A stretch of DNA of 64,000 nt from Roseateles sp. XES5 (GCF_020535545.1 NZ_CP084752.1:496001-560000); one strand, 5' to 3'; shown: positions 19,590-29,760, counted from the first letter of the stretch. A program made the numbers and translations. The notes: generated from the sequence alone by a model not told the origin.

Positions 19590-20687
19590 CTATGCACCTT
19601 TCCGGTGCGCAGGGTTGGGTGTCGGCGCGGCATCGGGCCGCTTCCACTTGCGCGTCAGGCCCCATTCCTTCGCGATCTCCAGCGTCGACGAGAAGCCCGC
19701 CTCCAGCATGAAGGGTTCAGTGGACGCGGCATAGCCGCCGCCCTCGCCCGTCATCACCGGCGTGCCGTGGCCCATGCCGTCGATTTCGTGGAAGGCGACG
19801 AGCGCGCGGCCGTCCTTGTCGGGCCAGATGCGGGTGCGCCGGCCCTTCATGCGCTTTTCGACGAAGGCGTCCTTGGGCAGGCGGTAGAGGTCGCGCCATT
19901 GCTCGACGAGGGCAAGGCCGTTGGAAAAGGCGACGGTTTCGTCCGCCGTGCCGTGCCAGATGGAAATGGCGGGCTTGCGGGCAATGCGCGGAGAAACCTT
20001 GCGCACGAGATCGCCCCATTCGCGGGCGGTGCGTTCGGGCGCCGCCTCCATGGCGTCGAAGGCGCGGGTGGCGTCGCGCGCCGCGCCGAAGGGCAGGCCC
20101 GCAAGGATCGCGCCGCCGGCAAAGAGTGCGGGATAGTTGGCGAGCATGGCGGCGGTCATCGCCCCGCCGGCCGAAAGGCCGGTGATGAAGACGCGCTCGG
20201 GGTCGCTGCCCGCCATGTCAGCCGCATGCGCCACCATCTGGCGGATCGACATCAGTTCGCCGCGGTCGCGCGTCACCTCGCTCGGGCGGAACCAGGTGAA
20301 GCAGAGCCGCGGATTGTTCGCGCCGCGCTGCTGGGCGTAGACGACGGCAAAGCCGCGCTCGTCGGCAAGCGAGGCCCAGCCGGCGGCGCGCTCATAGCTT
20401 TCCGCATCCTGCCGGCAGCCATGCAGCACCAGCACGAGCGGGCGTCCGGCGGGCAGGCCCTCGGGAATATGCGCGAACATGCGCAGACAGCCGGGATTGC
20501 TGCCGAAATCGGCGACTTCCACCAGCGGCGAGGCCGCGCCGCGCCGCCGCGGCGTCGGCGTCTTGCGCTCGGGATTGCGGAACGGCCAGAACAGGTCTCC
20601 CAGCCGCGCTTCGGTCGGCAGCAGCCTTTCGACCGATCGCTTGAAACGATCGCGCATACCTGGCCTCTCTTTCTTGGAATTGCTCAT
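19590..20687 (-). CDS. PHB depolymerase family alpha/beta-hydrolase esterase
   Basis: 365-residue cytosolic-looking alpha/beta hydrolase of the esterase PHB/LpqC type. The core includes PLVLVLHGCRQDAESYERAAGW (oxyanion strand), the nucleophile elbow VFITGLSAGGAMTAA (Ser172), ISIWHGTADETV (Asp region) and IDGMGHGTP (His). There is no clear signal peptide; the N-terminus is charged (SKKERPGMRDRFKR). It may act on intracellular polyhydroxybutyrate or other esters, and the substrate is not certain. It faces the end of the iol repeat array and is divergent from the glutaryl-CoA dehydrogenase gene. Confidence 0.82.
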   Translation of the reverse strand: MSNSKKERPGMRDRFKRSVERLLPTEARLGDLFWPFRNPERKTPTPRRRGAASPLVEVADFGSNPGCLRMFAHIPEGLPAGRPLVLVLHGCRQDAESYERAAGWASLADERGFAVVYAQQRGANNPRLCFTWFRPSEVTRDRGELMSIRQMVAHAADMAGSDPERVFITGLSAGGAMTAAMLANYPALFAGGAILAGLPFGAARDATRAFDAMEAAPERTAREWGDLVRKVSPRIARKPAISIWHGTADETVAFSNGLALVEQWRDLYRLPKDAFVEKRMKGRRTRIWPDKDGRALVAFHEIDGMGHGTPVMTGEGGGYAASTEPFMLEAGFSSTLEIAKEWGLTRKWKRPDAAPTPNPAHRKGA

Positions 20688-20886
20688 CGTCAGGCTAAAT
20701 GCTCACCGGGAAAGGCAGGAACAAGGCAAATGGGGCAGATTGTGGTGGATGGCTCATTCTGCGGGCTCATGAGGGCATTCATAAATAGCCAAAGCGTTCC
20801 TCCCTCCCGTTCGTTCCCGCCCTTTCGGAGAGAAGGAAGCTGATGTAGCACTTCTGCAACGACAAAACCGCGACAGGACGGAAGCC

Positions 20887-22104
20887 ATGAGCGAACACCA
20901 CAGCGCCACCCCGCAGCAGGCCCGCGCCAAGATGGCGCCCTTCGACTGGGCCGACCCCTTCCTCCTGGAAGACCAGCTGAGCGACGAAGAGCGCATGATC
21001 CGCGATACGGCCCGCGCCTATTGCCAGGACAAGCTCGCCTCGCGCGTCACCGAAGCCAACCGCAACGAGATCTTCCACCGCGAGATCATGAGCGAGATGG
21101 GCGAGCTGGGCCTGCTGGGCCCCACCATCCCCGAGCAGTACGGCGGCGCCGGACTGAACTATGTGGCCTACGGCCTGATCGCCCGCGAGGTGGAGCGGGT
21201 GGACTCGGGCTACCGCTCCATGATGAGCGTGCAGAGCTCCCTGGTGATGGTGCCGATCAACGAGTTCGGCAGCGAAGCCACCAAGCAGAAGTACCTGCCC
21301 AAGCTGGCCAGCGGCGAGTGGATCGGCTGCTTCGGCCTGACCGAACCCAACCACGGCTCCGACCCCGGCTCCATGATCACCCGCGCCAAGAAGGTGGACG
21401 GCGGCTACTCGATCAGCGGTGCCAAGATGTGGATCACCAACAGCCCCATCGCCGATGTCTTCGTGGTCTGGGCCAAGGACGAGGGCGGCCAGATTCGCGG
21501 CTTCGTGCTGGAGAAGGGCTGGAAGGGTCTGAGCGCCCCGGCCATTCACGGTAAGGTGGGCCTGCGCGCCAGCATCACCGGCGAGATCGTGATGGACGAG
21601 GTCTTCTGCCCCGAGGAGAACGCCTTCCCCGAGGTGCGCGGCCTGAAGGGCCCCTTCACCTGCCTGAACAGCGCCCGCTACGGCATTGCCTGGGGCGCGC
21701 TGGGGGCCGCCGAGGACTGCTGGCACAAGGCCCGCCAGTACACCATGGACCGCAAGCAGTTCGGCAAGCCCCTGGCCGCCAATCAGCTGATCCAGAAGAA
21801 GCTGGCCGATATGCAGACCGAGATCACCCTGGGCCTGCAGGGCTGCCTGCGCCTGGGCCGCATGAAGGACGAGGGCACGGCCGCGGTGGAGATCACCTCC
21901 ATCATGAAGCGCAACAGCTGCGGCAAGGCCCTGGACATCGCCCGCATGGCGCGCGACATGCTGGGCGGCAACGGCATCAGCGACGAGTTCGGCATCGCCC
22001 GCCATCTGGTCAACCTGGAGGTGGTCAACACCTACGAGGGCACGCACGACATCCATGCCCTGATCCTGGGCCGCGCCCAGACCGGCCTGCAGGCCTTCCA
22101 GTAA
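20887..22104 (+). CDS. gcdH: Glutaryl-CoA dehydrogenase (acyl-CoA dehydrogenase family)
   Basis: 405-residue FAD enzyme converting glutaryl-CoA to crotonyl-CoA in lysine/tryptophan catabolism, passing electrons to ETF. Family marks are [67 protein letters not shown] and the catalytic glutamate in [10 protein letters not shown] (Glu384). The length is normal. Oddity: from about 21095 to the stop, leucine is almost always CTG, valine GTG and proline CCC, with little CTC or GTC. The first 70 codons and the flanking genes look rhizobial. The whole distal part may have come from a Burkholderiales-like donor or from another genome in the assembly. Confidence 0.93.
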   Translation: MSEHHSATPQQARAKMAPFDWADPFLLEDQLSDEERMIRDTARAYCQDKLASRVTEANRNEIFHREIMSEMGELGLLGPTIPEQYGGAGLNYVAYGLIAREVERVDSGYRSMMSVQSSLVMVPINEFGSEATKQKYLPKLASGEWIGCFGLTEPNHGSDPGSMITRAKKVDGGYSISGAKMWITNSPIADVFVVWAKDEGGQIRGFVLEKGWKGLSAPAIHGKVGLRASITGEIVMDEVFCPEENAFPEVRGLKGPFTCLNSARYGIAWGALGAAEDCWHKARQYTMDRKQFGKPLAANQLIQKKLADMQTEITLGLQGCLRLGRMKDEGTAAVEITSIMKRNSCGKALDIARMARDMLGGNGISDEFGIARHLVNLEVVNTYEGTHDIHALILGRAQTGLQAFQ

Positions 22105-22144
22105 GCCGATCCGGCATCGCCGAAAATTCCGGCGGCCGCTTGCC

Positions 22145-22191
22145 AGAGCATGTCAGGTTCAGATTGAACCAGACATGCTCTAAATTTTTTT
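22145..22191 (+). terminator. Terminator-like palindromic repeat after glutaryl-CoA dehydrogenase
   Basis: Arms AGAGCATGTC and GACATGCTCT enclose a smaller inner stem (GGTTCAGATTGAACC) and are followed by a run of seven T at 22185-22191. The downstream GGGAAAACCGG and TTTTCCCTGACAAACTCT are parts of a palindromic repeat seen widely between rhizobial genes. Confidence 0.8.
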
Positions 22192-22326
22192 GTTTTCGTT
22201 TGGCTTTTCGGGAAAACCGGTTCCCACTTTTCCCTGACAAACTCTAAAATGCGAGCGGCCGCTTTCACGTTTTATCCATCCCGTTTCGATACAGTTCAAA
22301 CCCGGCAACAGAAGCGGGAGGGCGGC

Positions 22327-22683
22327 ATGCCCCTCGACCACATCCACGACCAGCTTCGCCTGCGCCATCCCAAGCGCAGCTTCGTCCAGTATCGCATCGA
22401 CAAGCCCGGTTTCGTCACGCCCATCGGCCACCACCTCAGCACGGCGATGCGCTATACCTGCCTCATCCGCAGCATTTCGAGCGCCGGCGCGGTCCTGTCG
22501 ATCAACAAGACGCTGGAACTGCCGGAGAATTTCTACCTGGAGATCCACGGCATCCGCGACGAGATCCCCTGCACGGAGTTCAAGCGCGACGGCGAGGAGC
22601 TGGTGGTGCGCTTCAACATGTTCCTCGATGCGGATTTCCTCAACATGGTGCTCGGCCGCCAGGTCGAAACGCACGACGCCTAG
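22327..22683 (+). CDS. Small PilZ-like domain protein
   Basis: 118-residue soluble protein with a PilZ-like beta-barrel pattern. IRSISSAGAVLSINKTLELPENFYLEI corresponds to the usual D/N-x-S-x-x-G segment, although the canonical RxxxR c-di-GMP motif is not obvious; QYRIDKPGF and RYTCLIRSIS are the nearest arginines. I cannot say that it binds c-di-GMP. The ATG at 22327 follows GGAGGGCGGC. A second PilZ-type gene follows 122 bp downstream on the same strand, so the two may form a sensory pair. Function unknown. Confidence 0.6.
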   Translation: MPLDHIHDQLRLRHPKRSFVQYRIDKPGFVTPIGHHLSTAMRYTCLIRSISSAGAVLSINKTLELPENFYLEIHGIRDEIPCTEFKRDGEELVVRFNMFLDADFLNMVLGRQVETHDA

Positions 22684-22805
22684 GCCGCAGGTCCCGGAAA
22701 AACACAGCGGTTAAAGTTTTAAATATTTGTTTCAACGAAACAAAATACTCGCCTGCAAAACTCCCCCATCTGTCGGACATGATGTCCCCCAACGGGAGTG
22801 AGGCA

Positions 22806-23234
22806 ATGAGTATCGGTGCCGACCAGCGGTCCTCCGCAGGATTGTACGAACGCAAATGGGAACGCTTTGCCGTCAACCGGCAGGGCATGCTGATGACAGT
22901 CGGCTTCGACCTTGCCGCGCCGAAGATGCGCAGCTGCAAGCTGGTCGACATCTCGCAGGGCGGCGCAAGCTTCACCGTCACCACGACGATCGGCCTGCCG
23001 CTGCACTATTACCTCTCCATCGTCGGCGTCACCTCGCGCATCGGCTGCGCGGAGGTCTATCGCAACGACAACCGCATCGGCGTGCAGTTCATCAAGGAAA
23101 TCGACGAGGAACTGCTGCACACCATCGTGCGCTCCGACTACTTCACCGGCGGTGTGAACACCAAGCCGAAGAAGGAAGAGCGCCGCTACGTGGCGGGCGT
23201 CGAACGGGGCGGTGTCGGCTCGGCCGTCATCTGA
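22806..23234 (+). CDS. PilZ domain protein
   Basis: 142 residues. The segment YERKWERFAVNRQGMLM (an R..R-type start) followed by CKLVDISQGGASFTV (D-x-S-x-x-G) is the classical PilZ arrangement for c-di-GMP binding. LPLHYYLSIVGVTSRIGCAEVYRNDNRIGVQFI completes the barrel. The start at 22806 was chosen because GGAGTGAGG precedes it; an ATG nine codons upstream is possible. It probably acts as a c-di-GMP receptor or effector in motility, polysaccharide or cell-envelope control. The lysine-rich tail KPKKEERR is outside the domain. Confidence 0.78.
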   Translation: MSIGADQRSSAGLYERKWERFAVNRQGMLMTVGFDLAAPKMRSCKLVDISQGGASFTVTTTIGLPLHYYLSIVGVTSRIGCAEVYRNDNRIGVQFIKEIDEELLHTIVRSDYFTGGVNTKPKKEERRYVAGVERGGVGSAVI

Positions 23235-23348
23235 GCGTTTCGCCTTTTCCGATTATTGGCTAGGGTGCCCGCTGGAAGCCGATTCCGGCGGGCATTCTTG
23301 CGCGCCATCGGCCGCCGTTCCGATCCTTCACCCCTGCCAGGCGCCTTC

Positions 23349-24461
23349 ATGTCCGCATTCTCCCGCTTCACCGCCCTCGCCCAGACCCTGCCCGCCACGG
23401 TTCCCTTCGTCGGGCCGGAAGCCATCGAGCGCAACCGCGGCCTTGCCGTGCGCGCCCGCATCGGCGCGAACGAAAGCGGCTTCGGCCCGGCCCCCTCCGT
23501 GCTGGAGGCGATGCGGGCGGCGGGCGAAACGACCTGGATGTACAGCGATCCGGAGAATTTCGAGCTGCGCGAGGCGCTGGCCCGCCACCACGGCATTTCC
23601 CGCGACAATATCGCGGTCGGCGGCGGCATCGACGGGCTGCTCGGCGAGATCGCCCGTCTCGTCATCACGCCGGGTACGCCGGTCGTGACCTCGCTCGGCG
23701 GTTATCCCACCTTCAACTATCATGTGAACGGGTTTGGCGGGCGGCTCGTCACCGTGCCCTATGCCGGCGACCGGGAGGACCTTGCCGGTCTTCTCGACGC
23801 CGTGCGCCGGGAAAATGCGCCCCTCGTCTATTTCGCCAATCCGGACAATCCGATGGGAAGCTGGTGGGACGCAGACAGCGTCGTCTCCTTCGCGCGGGCG
23901 CTGCCGGAAACGACGCTGCTCATTCTCGACGAGGCCTATGGTGAAACGGCGCCTTCAGGCACCATTCCGGCGATCGGCGCGCTGATCGGCCAGCCGAACG
24001 TCTTGCGCATGCGCACCTTCTCCAAGGCCTATGGCCTTGCCGGCGCACGGGTCGGCTATGCCATCGGCACGCTCGGCAATGCGCAGGCCTTCGACAAGAT
24101 CCGAAATCATTTCGGCATGGCCCGGGTTTCGGTTCAGGCGGCGCTCGCGGCACTGAAGGACCAGGCTTATCTGGCGGATGTCATCACCCGTATCAGCGCG
24201 TCCCGCGAACGCATCGCGAAGATCACGCAGTCCAACGGCTTGCTGCCCCTCGCCTCCGCCACCAATTTCGTCACCGTCGACTGCGGCCGGGACGGCACCC
24301 ACGCCAAGGCCATTGTCGACGGGTTGATGGAGCATGGCGTCTTCATCCGCATGCCGGGCGTCGCCCCCCATAACCGATGCATCCGCATCAGCGTCGGGCC
24401 GGAAAACGATATGGCGTTGCTCGAGGAAGCGTTGCCGCAGGTTCTGAAACGGCTGGCTTGA
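23349..24461 (+). CDS. PLP-dependent aminotransferase, histidinol-phosphate aminotransferase-like
   Basis: 370-residue class I/II fold aminotransferase. Visible are the RIGANESGFGPAPSVLEAMR start, YSDPENFELREALARHHG, the NPDNPMGSWW motif, LLILDEAYGE, and the PLP lysine in TFSKAYGLAGARVGYAIG (Lys226). C-terminal RISVGPENDM holds the carboxylate-binding Arg. It resembles HisC and related aminotransferases used for amino-acid side reactions. Without the his operon nearby, I would not call it the housekeeping HisC. It is a single gene, not overlapped by neighbours. Confidence 0.85.
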   Translation: MSAFSRFTALAQTLPATVPFVGPEAIERNRGLAVRARIGANESGFGPAPSVLEAMRAAGETTWMYSDPENFELREALARHHGISRDNIAVGGGIDGLLGEIARLVITPGTPVVTSLGGYPTFNYHVNGFGGRLVTVPYAGDREDLAGLLDAVRRENAPLVYFANPDNPMGSWWDADSVVSFARALPETTLLILDEAYGETAPSGTIPAIGALIGQPNVLRMRTFSKAYGLAGARVGYAIGTLGNAQAFDKIRNHFGMARVSVQAALAALKDQAYLADVITRISASRERIAKITQSNGLLPLASATNFVTVDCGRDGTHAKAIVDGLMEHGVFIRMPGVAPHNRCIRISVGPENDMALLEEALPQVLKRLA

Positions 24462-24557
24462 TGGCCGAGCATCTTCGCTCAGGGCGCGGATCCGGTTCTG
24501 GTGCCGTTTATCGCCGCCTGTCCGTGATGCTTTTCTGACCCCTGGCCAGCCGGTTTC

Positions 24558-24827
24558 TCAGTGAACCGTCATCCACTCGCGGGCGGCGCGCAGCGCCAGA
24601 GCGAGGTCGGTCTTCGTCATCGTCGCGGCAAGGTCGGCGCGCAGCTCGGCGGCGCGCTCACAACCCTTGATGGCGGCGATGTTGAGCCATTTGTGGGCCT
24701 GCACGACATCAATGTCGCAGCCGCGACCCGTCGCATACATGAGGCCCATGTCGCAGAAGATTTCAGCGCGGTTCTCGCCGCCGGTCATGGCGGCCGTTTC
24801 GGTGGTCTGAAAGTCAAAGCGTGCCAT
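24558..24827 (-). CDS. Small Sel1-repeat protein
   Basis: 89 residues with one Sel1-like helix pair: FCDMGLMYATGRGCDIDVVQAHKWLNIAAIKGCERAAELRADLA. This matches the Sel1 pattern of G-x-x-Y-x-x-G-x-G and A-x-x-W-x-x-x-A. There is no signal peptide, so it is probably cytosolic and a protein-interaction module. The RBS AGGGA lies before the ATG at 24825-24827. It stands alone between two longer intergenic gaps. Function unknown. Confidence 0.75.
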   Translation of the reverse strand: MARFDFQTTETAAMTGGENRAEIFCDMGLMYATGRGCDIDVVQAHKWLNIAAIKGCERAAELRADLAATMTKTDLALALRAAREWMTVH

Positions 24828-25283
24828 TTTCGTTAGTCCCTGTCTGACTGGTTTACTGCTCTTAGTACCTGTTTTACCTGCCCTTTCGGGCCGCCTCTGG
24901 CGCCTGCCGTCTTCCGCGGCCTGGTCTTCCTTCAGCGTTTTGCCGGCCGGTTTTTCCGTGCTCGTCTTATGGCTCCACTATGCCGCGGGGCTTTCAAAAT
25001 GCGCTTAAAATGCATGCTTAATTTGAGACGAACAAAATCCAAACGCTTGGTAAAATTGGATTTTCGTTAAACATCGCACCCTCTGGAATCCGGCGAATTC
25101 GCTTCAAAATTTACCGATTGTTCAACCGGCGATTTCAACCTTTCGCTAACCACGGCAAACGGCAGCATTTTTCCGCATCGCGATTTTCCGCCGCCGGAAG
25201 CCCCGGAAAACCGTGCCTCGGGCATATTTACCTTTACGTGTGCGTAAGATATATTCCGGTTCTCATTCTGGAGGAGGAAGAGA
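24828..25283. other. Intergenic region without recognised gene
   Basis: About 455 bp, lower in GC than its surroundings toward the right (TTTTCGTTAAACATCG and similar strings around 25060). It should hold the promoters of the divergent small Sel1 gene and the DUF2147 gene. I see no conserved RNA or coding signal. Confidence 0.5.
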
Positions 25284-25622
25284 ATGAAACTGAGGACATG
25301 GATCGCCGCCGCCCTTCTGACCGTTCCGGGCGTCGCCCTTGCCGCCGAGCCGATCGAAGGCAACTGGAAGACGGCCACGGGCTCCACCGCCGCCATCACC
25401 AAATGCGGCGGCAGCTTCTGCATCACGCTGAAGACGGGCAAGCATGCCGGCAAGCGCATCGGCAAGCTGGACGGCTCGGGCGCCGACTATACCGGCTCGA
25501 TCACCGACCCGGAAACCGACAAGACCTATAGCGGTTCGGGCGCCGTCAACGGCAATTCGCTGCGCATGAAGGGCTGCGTGCTCGCCGTGCTCTGCAAGTC
25601 GCAGACCTGGTCGCGCCTCTGA
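25284..25622 (+). CDS. Secreted DUF2147-family small protein
   Basis: 112 residues with a signal peptide (MKLRTWIAAALLTVPGVALA, cleavage near residue 20-21) followed by a compact beta-rich domain: EGNWKTATGSTAAITKCGGSFCITLKTGKHAGKRIG...GCVLAVLCKSQTWSRL. The W-x-T/x-D-G...C pattern and the C-terminal G-C-V/L...C...W-R are typical of DUF2147. Four cysteines may form two disulfides in the periplasm. The RBS GGAGGAGGAAG is very strong. Function unknown. A stem-loop follows at 25644-25667. Confidence 0.8.
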   Translation: MKLRTWIAAALLTVPGVALAAEPIEGNWKTATGSTAAITKCGGSFCITLKTGKHAGKRIGKLDGSGADYTGSITDPETDKTYSGSGAVNGNSLRMKGCVLAVLCKSQTWSRL

Positions 25623-25643
25623 ACCGAGCGCATATCGTTGAAA

Positions 25644-25667
25644 AAGCCGGCGTCCCGACGCCGGCTT
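25644..25667 (+). terminator. Stem-loop after the DUF2147 gene
   Basis: Perfect 10-bp arms AAGCCGGCGT and ACGCCGGCTT lie 21 bp after the stop codon. There is no T-run, so it is a weak intrinsic terminator or an mRNA-protecting hairpin. Confidence 0.5.
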
Positions 25668-25710
25668 ATACATTGCGAGGCCGGAGCATCGGTTATGATG
25701 CTCCGGCCTC

Positions 25711-26831
<1,121 letters not shown>

Positions 26832-26974
26832 CACCGTTGCTTCTTTGCTTCCAGAAACGACAAAAGGCGAATCACACCTTTCCTGAACGGGAGATGAACC
26901 GGCCTCTCAGGGAGCGTTCAGTCCCGGAGTGCGACAACGGGTACACCGAAACATTCCGCATGAGGGACAACATC

Positions 26975-27139
26975 ATGGACATCCTCGCACGCCGCCTGAC
27001 GATCATCACCCTGCTGATGGCGATCTTCGCAATCATGCTGGCTGCCGCCGTCGAGACCGACTACCGCCGCAGCGCGCATGACAACAGCGGCAAGCTGGTC
27101 GCCTGCTCCGCCCCGGAAATGTGCCGCGCCTCGCTCTGA
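26975..27139 (+). CDS. Small single-TM protein
   Basis: 54 residues: one hydrophobic segment (ITLLMAIFAIMLAAAV) after a basic start (MDILARRLT), then a polar tail with two cysteines (LVACSAPEMCRASL). AGGGA precedes the ATG at 26975; an in-frame ATG at 26960 is an alternative. Codon choice is rhizobial. It lies just right of the IS110 element and 30 bp before another small membrane protein gene. Function unknown; it could be secreted or membrane-anchored. Confidence 0.5.
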   Translation: MDILARRLTIITLLMAIFAIMLAAAVETDYRRSAHDNSGKLVACSAPEMCRASL

Positions 27140-27169
27140 TTTCATCCTGATATCGCTGGAAGACCCGAC

Positions 27170-27346
27170 ATGACGACCGCCCTGTTCCACATCTCCGCCG
27201 TCGCGCTGCGCATCTTCGCCCTCTCGGCGATGATGATCGCCCCGGTCGGCGCCCTTGCCTGGAACAATGCAGGCGGTCTCGGCATCGAGAAGCAGGGCGC
27301 GGGCCTCGTGCTTTTCGTCACCCTCCAGCGCCAGTCGATGAGCTGA
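27170..27346 (+). CDS. Small hydrophobic protein
   Basis: 58 residues beginning MTTALFHISAVALRIFALSAMM, with a hydrophobic stretch to about residue 30 and a GLGIEKQGAGLVLFV second half. A GGAAG element lies before the ATG. The GC-rich third codon positions fit a real gene. It is close behind the preceding 54-residue gene in the same direction, so they may be co-transcribed. No family was recognised. Confidence 0.45.
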   Translation: MTTALFHISAVALRIFALSAMMIAPVGALAWNNAGGLGIEKQGAGLVLFVTLQRQSMS

Positions 27347-27412
27347 CGCCACGCTAGGCAATGCTCTGATCCGTGCTAAACCGGCAAGGCCTTCGCCAAC
27401 CCCGGAGCCCGG

Positions 27413-27733
27413 ATGAAATCCCTTCTCGTCTTTTCCGCCGCCGCCCTTGCCGAAATCGCCGGGTGCTTCGCCTTCTGGGCCTGGTGGCGGCTCGACAAAT
27501 CCATCCTCTGGCTTCTTCCCGGCATGGTCTCGCTCGCCCTCTTCGGCTGGCTGCTGACCCAGGTCGACAGCGCCTTTGCCGGCCGCGCCTATGCGGCCTA
27601 TGGCGGCGTCTACATCGCCGCCTCGCTGCTCTGGCTGTGGCTGGCGGAAGGCATGCGGCCGGATCGCTTCGACATGGCTGGCGTGACACTGGCGCTCGTC
27701 GGCGCCGGCATCATCCTCGCCGCCCCGCGATAG
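27413..27733 (+). CDS. YnfA/UPF0060 family four-TM membrane protein
   Basis: 106 residues with four predicted membrane helices: [58 protein letters not shown] and [48 protein letters not shown] and [12 protein letters not shown] are the UPF0060 signatures. It is a small transporter-like membrane protein related in shape to SMR exporters; the substrate is not known. It is complete and of normal length. Confidence 0.9.
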   Translation: MKSLLVFSAAALAEIAGCFAFWAWWRLDKSILWLLPGMVSLALFGWLLTQVDSAFAGRAYAAYGGVYIAASLLWLWLAEGMRPDRFDMAGVTLALVGAGIILAAPR

Positions 27734-27858
27734 GCGTCTCTTTCAGGCGCAAAACCGCGTCGCCGTCTTCGCCGGATTGCCCCAGGGCTTTGCGGGAGGG
27801 CTTGCGGGCGCGCCGCACATGTCGTTTGCTTGTCAAATAACAACATCTATAGTGATTC

Positions 27859-29361
27859 ATGAGCAAACGAATCTTCTCTCCAAAGCCCCTTTCCTTCGCA
27901 ACGCCCGACCCTTACGAGCCCCAGTCCTTCGACGATCCGGTGGCCGCCGTCGACGCGCTCCAGGCGCTTTACGACCGCAACACGACCTTCCTGACCAGCG
28001 CCTTCACCGCGCTCGGCAAGAACGGCACGCCGGGCACGCGCTTTCGCGCCTGCTACCCGCAGGTCAGCATCGAGACGACCAGCTTCGGCCATGTCGATCC
28101 GCGCCTGTCCTACGGCTATGTCGCCTCGCCCGGCGTCTACACGACCACGATCACCCGGCCGAAACTCTTCCGCCATTACCTGAAGGAGCAGCTTGGCCTC
28201 CTGATCCGCAACCATGGCGTCCGCGTCATCGTCTCGGAATCGACGACGCCGATCCCGCTGCATTTCGCCTTCGGGGAAGGCGCCTATGTGGAGGCGGAGA
28301 TCGCCGAGGGCATCGAACTGCCGCTGCGCGACCTCTTCGACGCGCCGGACCTCACCAACACCGACGACGAGATCGCCAACGGTTCCTACGAGCCCGGCCC
28401 CGGCGAACCCTCGCCGCTCGCTCCCTTCACCGCGCCGCGGGTGGACTACTCCCTGCACCGCCTGCGCCACTACACCGGCTGCTCGCCCGAGCACTTCCAG
28501 AACTTCGTGCTCTTCACCAACTACCAGTTCTACATCGATGAGTTCTGCGAATGGGCGCGCCGGCAGATGGCCGAGGGCGGCAACGGCTATACGGCCTTCG
28601 TCGAGCCCGGCAATCTCATCACGCCGGCCGGCGCCGACAAGCCGGAGCCGAACATCACGCCCGGCCGCCTGCCGCAGATGCCGGCCTACCACATCAAGAA
28701 GAAGGGCCATGGCGGCATCACCATGGTGAACATCGGCGTGGGTCCGGCCAATGCCAAGACCATCAGCGATCACATCGCGGTGCTGCGCCCGCATGCCTGG
28801 CTGATGCTGGGCCACTGCGCCGGCCTGCGCAACAGCCAGGCCCTGGGCGACTATGTGCTGGCTCACGCCTATGTGCGCGAGGACCATGTGCTGGACGAGG
28901 AGCTGCCCCTGTGGGTGCCCATCCCGCCTCTGGCCGAGATCCAGCTGGCCCTGGAGGCCGCCGTAGCCCAGGTCACCGGCCTGCAGGGCGCCGAGCTCAA
29001 GCGCATCTTCCGCACCGGCACCGTGGCCTCCACCGACAACCGCAACTGGGAGCTGCTGCCCTACCCCGGCCCGGAGCGCCGCTTCAGCCAGAGCCGCGCC
29101 GTGGCCCTGGACATGGAAAGCGCCACCCTGGCCGCCAACGGTTTCCGCTTCCGCGTGCCCTACGGCACCCTGCTGTGCGTCTCGGACAAGCCCCTGCACG
29201 GTGAGATCAAGCTGCCCGGCATGGCCAACCAGTTCTACCGCGAGCGCGTGGACCAGCATCTGCGCATCGGCATCCGGGCCCTCGAGGTCCTTGCCGGCAT
29301 GCCGCCGGAAAAGCTGCATTCGCGCAAGCTCAGAAGCTTCTTCGAAACGGCATTCCAGTAG
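27859..29361 (+). CDS. amn: AMP nucleosidase
   Basis: 500-residue enzyme that hydrolyses AMP to adenine and ribose-5-phosphate. The N-terminal regulatory domain spans about 30-185 (SFGHVDPRLSYGYVASPGVYTTTITRP). The C-terminal phosphorylase-like domain has GHGGITMVNIGVGPANAKTISDHIAVLRP, HCAGLRNSQALGDYVLAHAYVREDHVLDEELP and ALDMESATLAANGFRFRVPYGTLLCVSDKPLHGE. The length is normal. Oddity: from about 28725 to 29275 the codons switch sharply to CTG, GTG, ACC and CCC, and then return to rhizobial style (CTC GAG GTC CTT) for the last 25-30 codons. The enzyme is therefore mosaic at the DNA level while the reading frame is perfect. Confidence 0.95.
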   Translation: MSKRIFSPKPLSFATPDPYEPQSFDDPVAAVDALQALYDRNTTFLTSAFTALGKNGTPGTRFRACYPQVSIETTSFGHVDPRLSYGYVASPGVYTTTITRPKLFRHYLKEQLGLLIRNHGVRVIVSESTTPIPLHFAFGEGAYVEAEIAEGIELPLRDLFDAPDLTNTDDEIANGSYEPGPGEPSPLAPFTAPRVDYSLHRLRHYTGCSPEHFQNFVLFTNYQFYIDEFCEWARRQMAEGGNGYTAFVEPGNLITPAGADKPEPNITPGRLPQMPAYHIKKKGHGGITMVNIGVGPANAKTISDHIAVLRPHAWLMLGHCAGLRNSQALGDYVLAHAYVREDHVLDEELPLWVPIPPLAEIQLALEAAVAQVTGLQGAELKRIFRTGTVASTDNRNWELLPYPGPERRFSQSRAVALDMESATLAANGFRFRVPYGTLLCVSDKPLHGEIKLPGMANQFYRERVDQHLRIGIRALEVLAGMPPEKLHSRKLRSFFETAFQ

Positions 29362-29478
29362 TCGGGCCAGCAGTCGGGGCCAGTAGTCGGGCACAATGGA
29401 CACGGGGTGGGTTCAGCGCCGCATTTGAAATTCCAGGCCGTATCGACTACATTCGACTACAGGAGCTTGGTGAGAACA

Positions 29479-29760
29479 ATGAGCGCTGTAACCCACCCCA
29501 CATCCGTCAGGCTGTCAAAGGAAGCGCTTGCGCTGCTGGATGAGCGCGCCCGCGAAACGAAGCGCTCCCGCTCCTTCCTCGTCGAACAGGCCATCAGGAA
29601 ACATCTCGCAGGCGCGCCGGAACCGGCGGATGCCGCTGAAACGGCGCGCAAGATCGAGCGCCTCCGGGCCTTCAGGGGCGTGGGTTCAAAACATCATGGC
29701 CCCTTGTCGGCGGACGATGTAAGCGCCATCCGACGCGAATTCTCCGGCGATGACGAATAG
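29479..29760 (+). CDS. Ribbon-helix-helix antitoxin-like protein
   Basis: 93 residues. The N-terminal half, PTSVRLSKEALALLDERARETKRSRSFLVEQAIRKHL, is a CopG/Arc-type ribbon-helix-helix DNA-binding domain. The tail (IERLRAFRGVGSKHHGPLSADDVSAIRREFSGDDE) is the acidic segment that usually wraps the toxin. The ATG at 29479 is preferred over an upstream in-frame GTG because the domain starts immediately after it. Its 3' end overlaps the PIN toxin gene by 11 bp, a normal toxin-antitoxin layout. Confidence 0.82.
   Translation: MSAVTHPTSVRLSKEALALLDERARETKRSRSFLVEQAIRKHLAGAPEPADAAETARKIERLRAFRGVGSKHHGPLSADDVSAIRREFSGDDE

Noticed and set aside
20779..22056. 425-codon minus-strand frame opposite glutaryl-CoA dehydrogenase
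   Set aside because: Its His/Ala/Gly/Leu-rich composition is an antisense effect of CTG/GGC-rich coding DNA.
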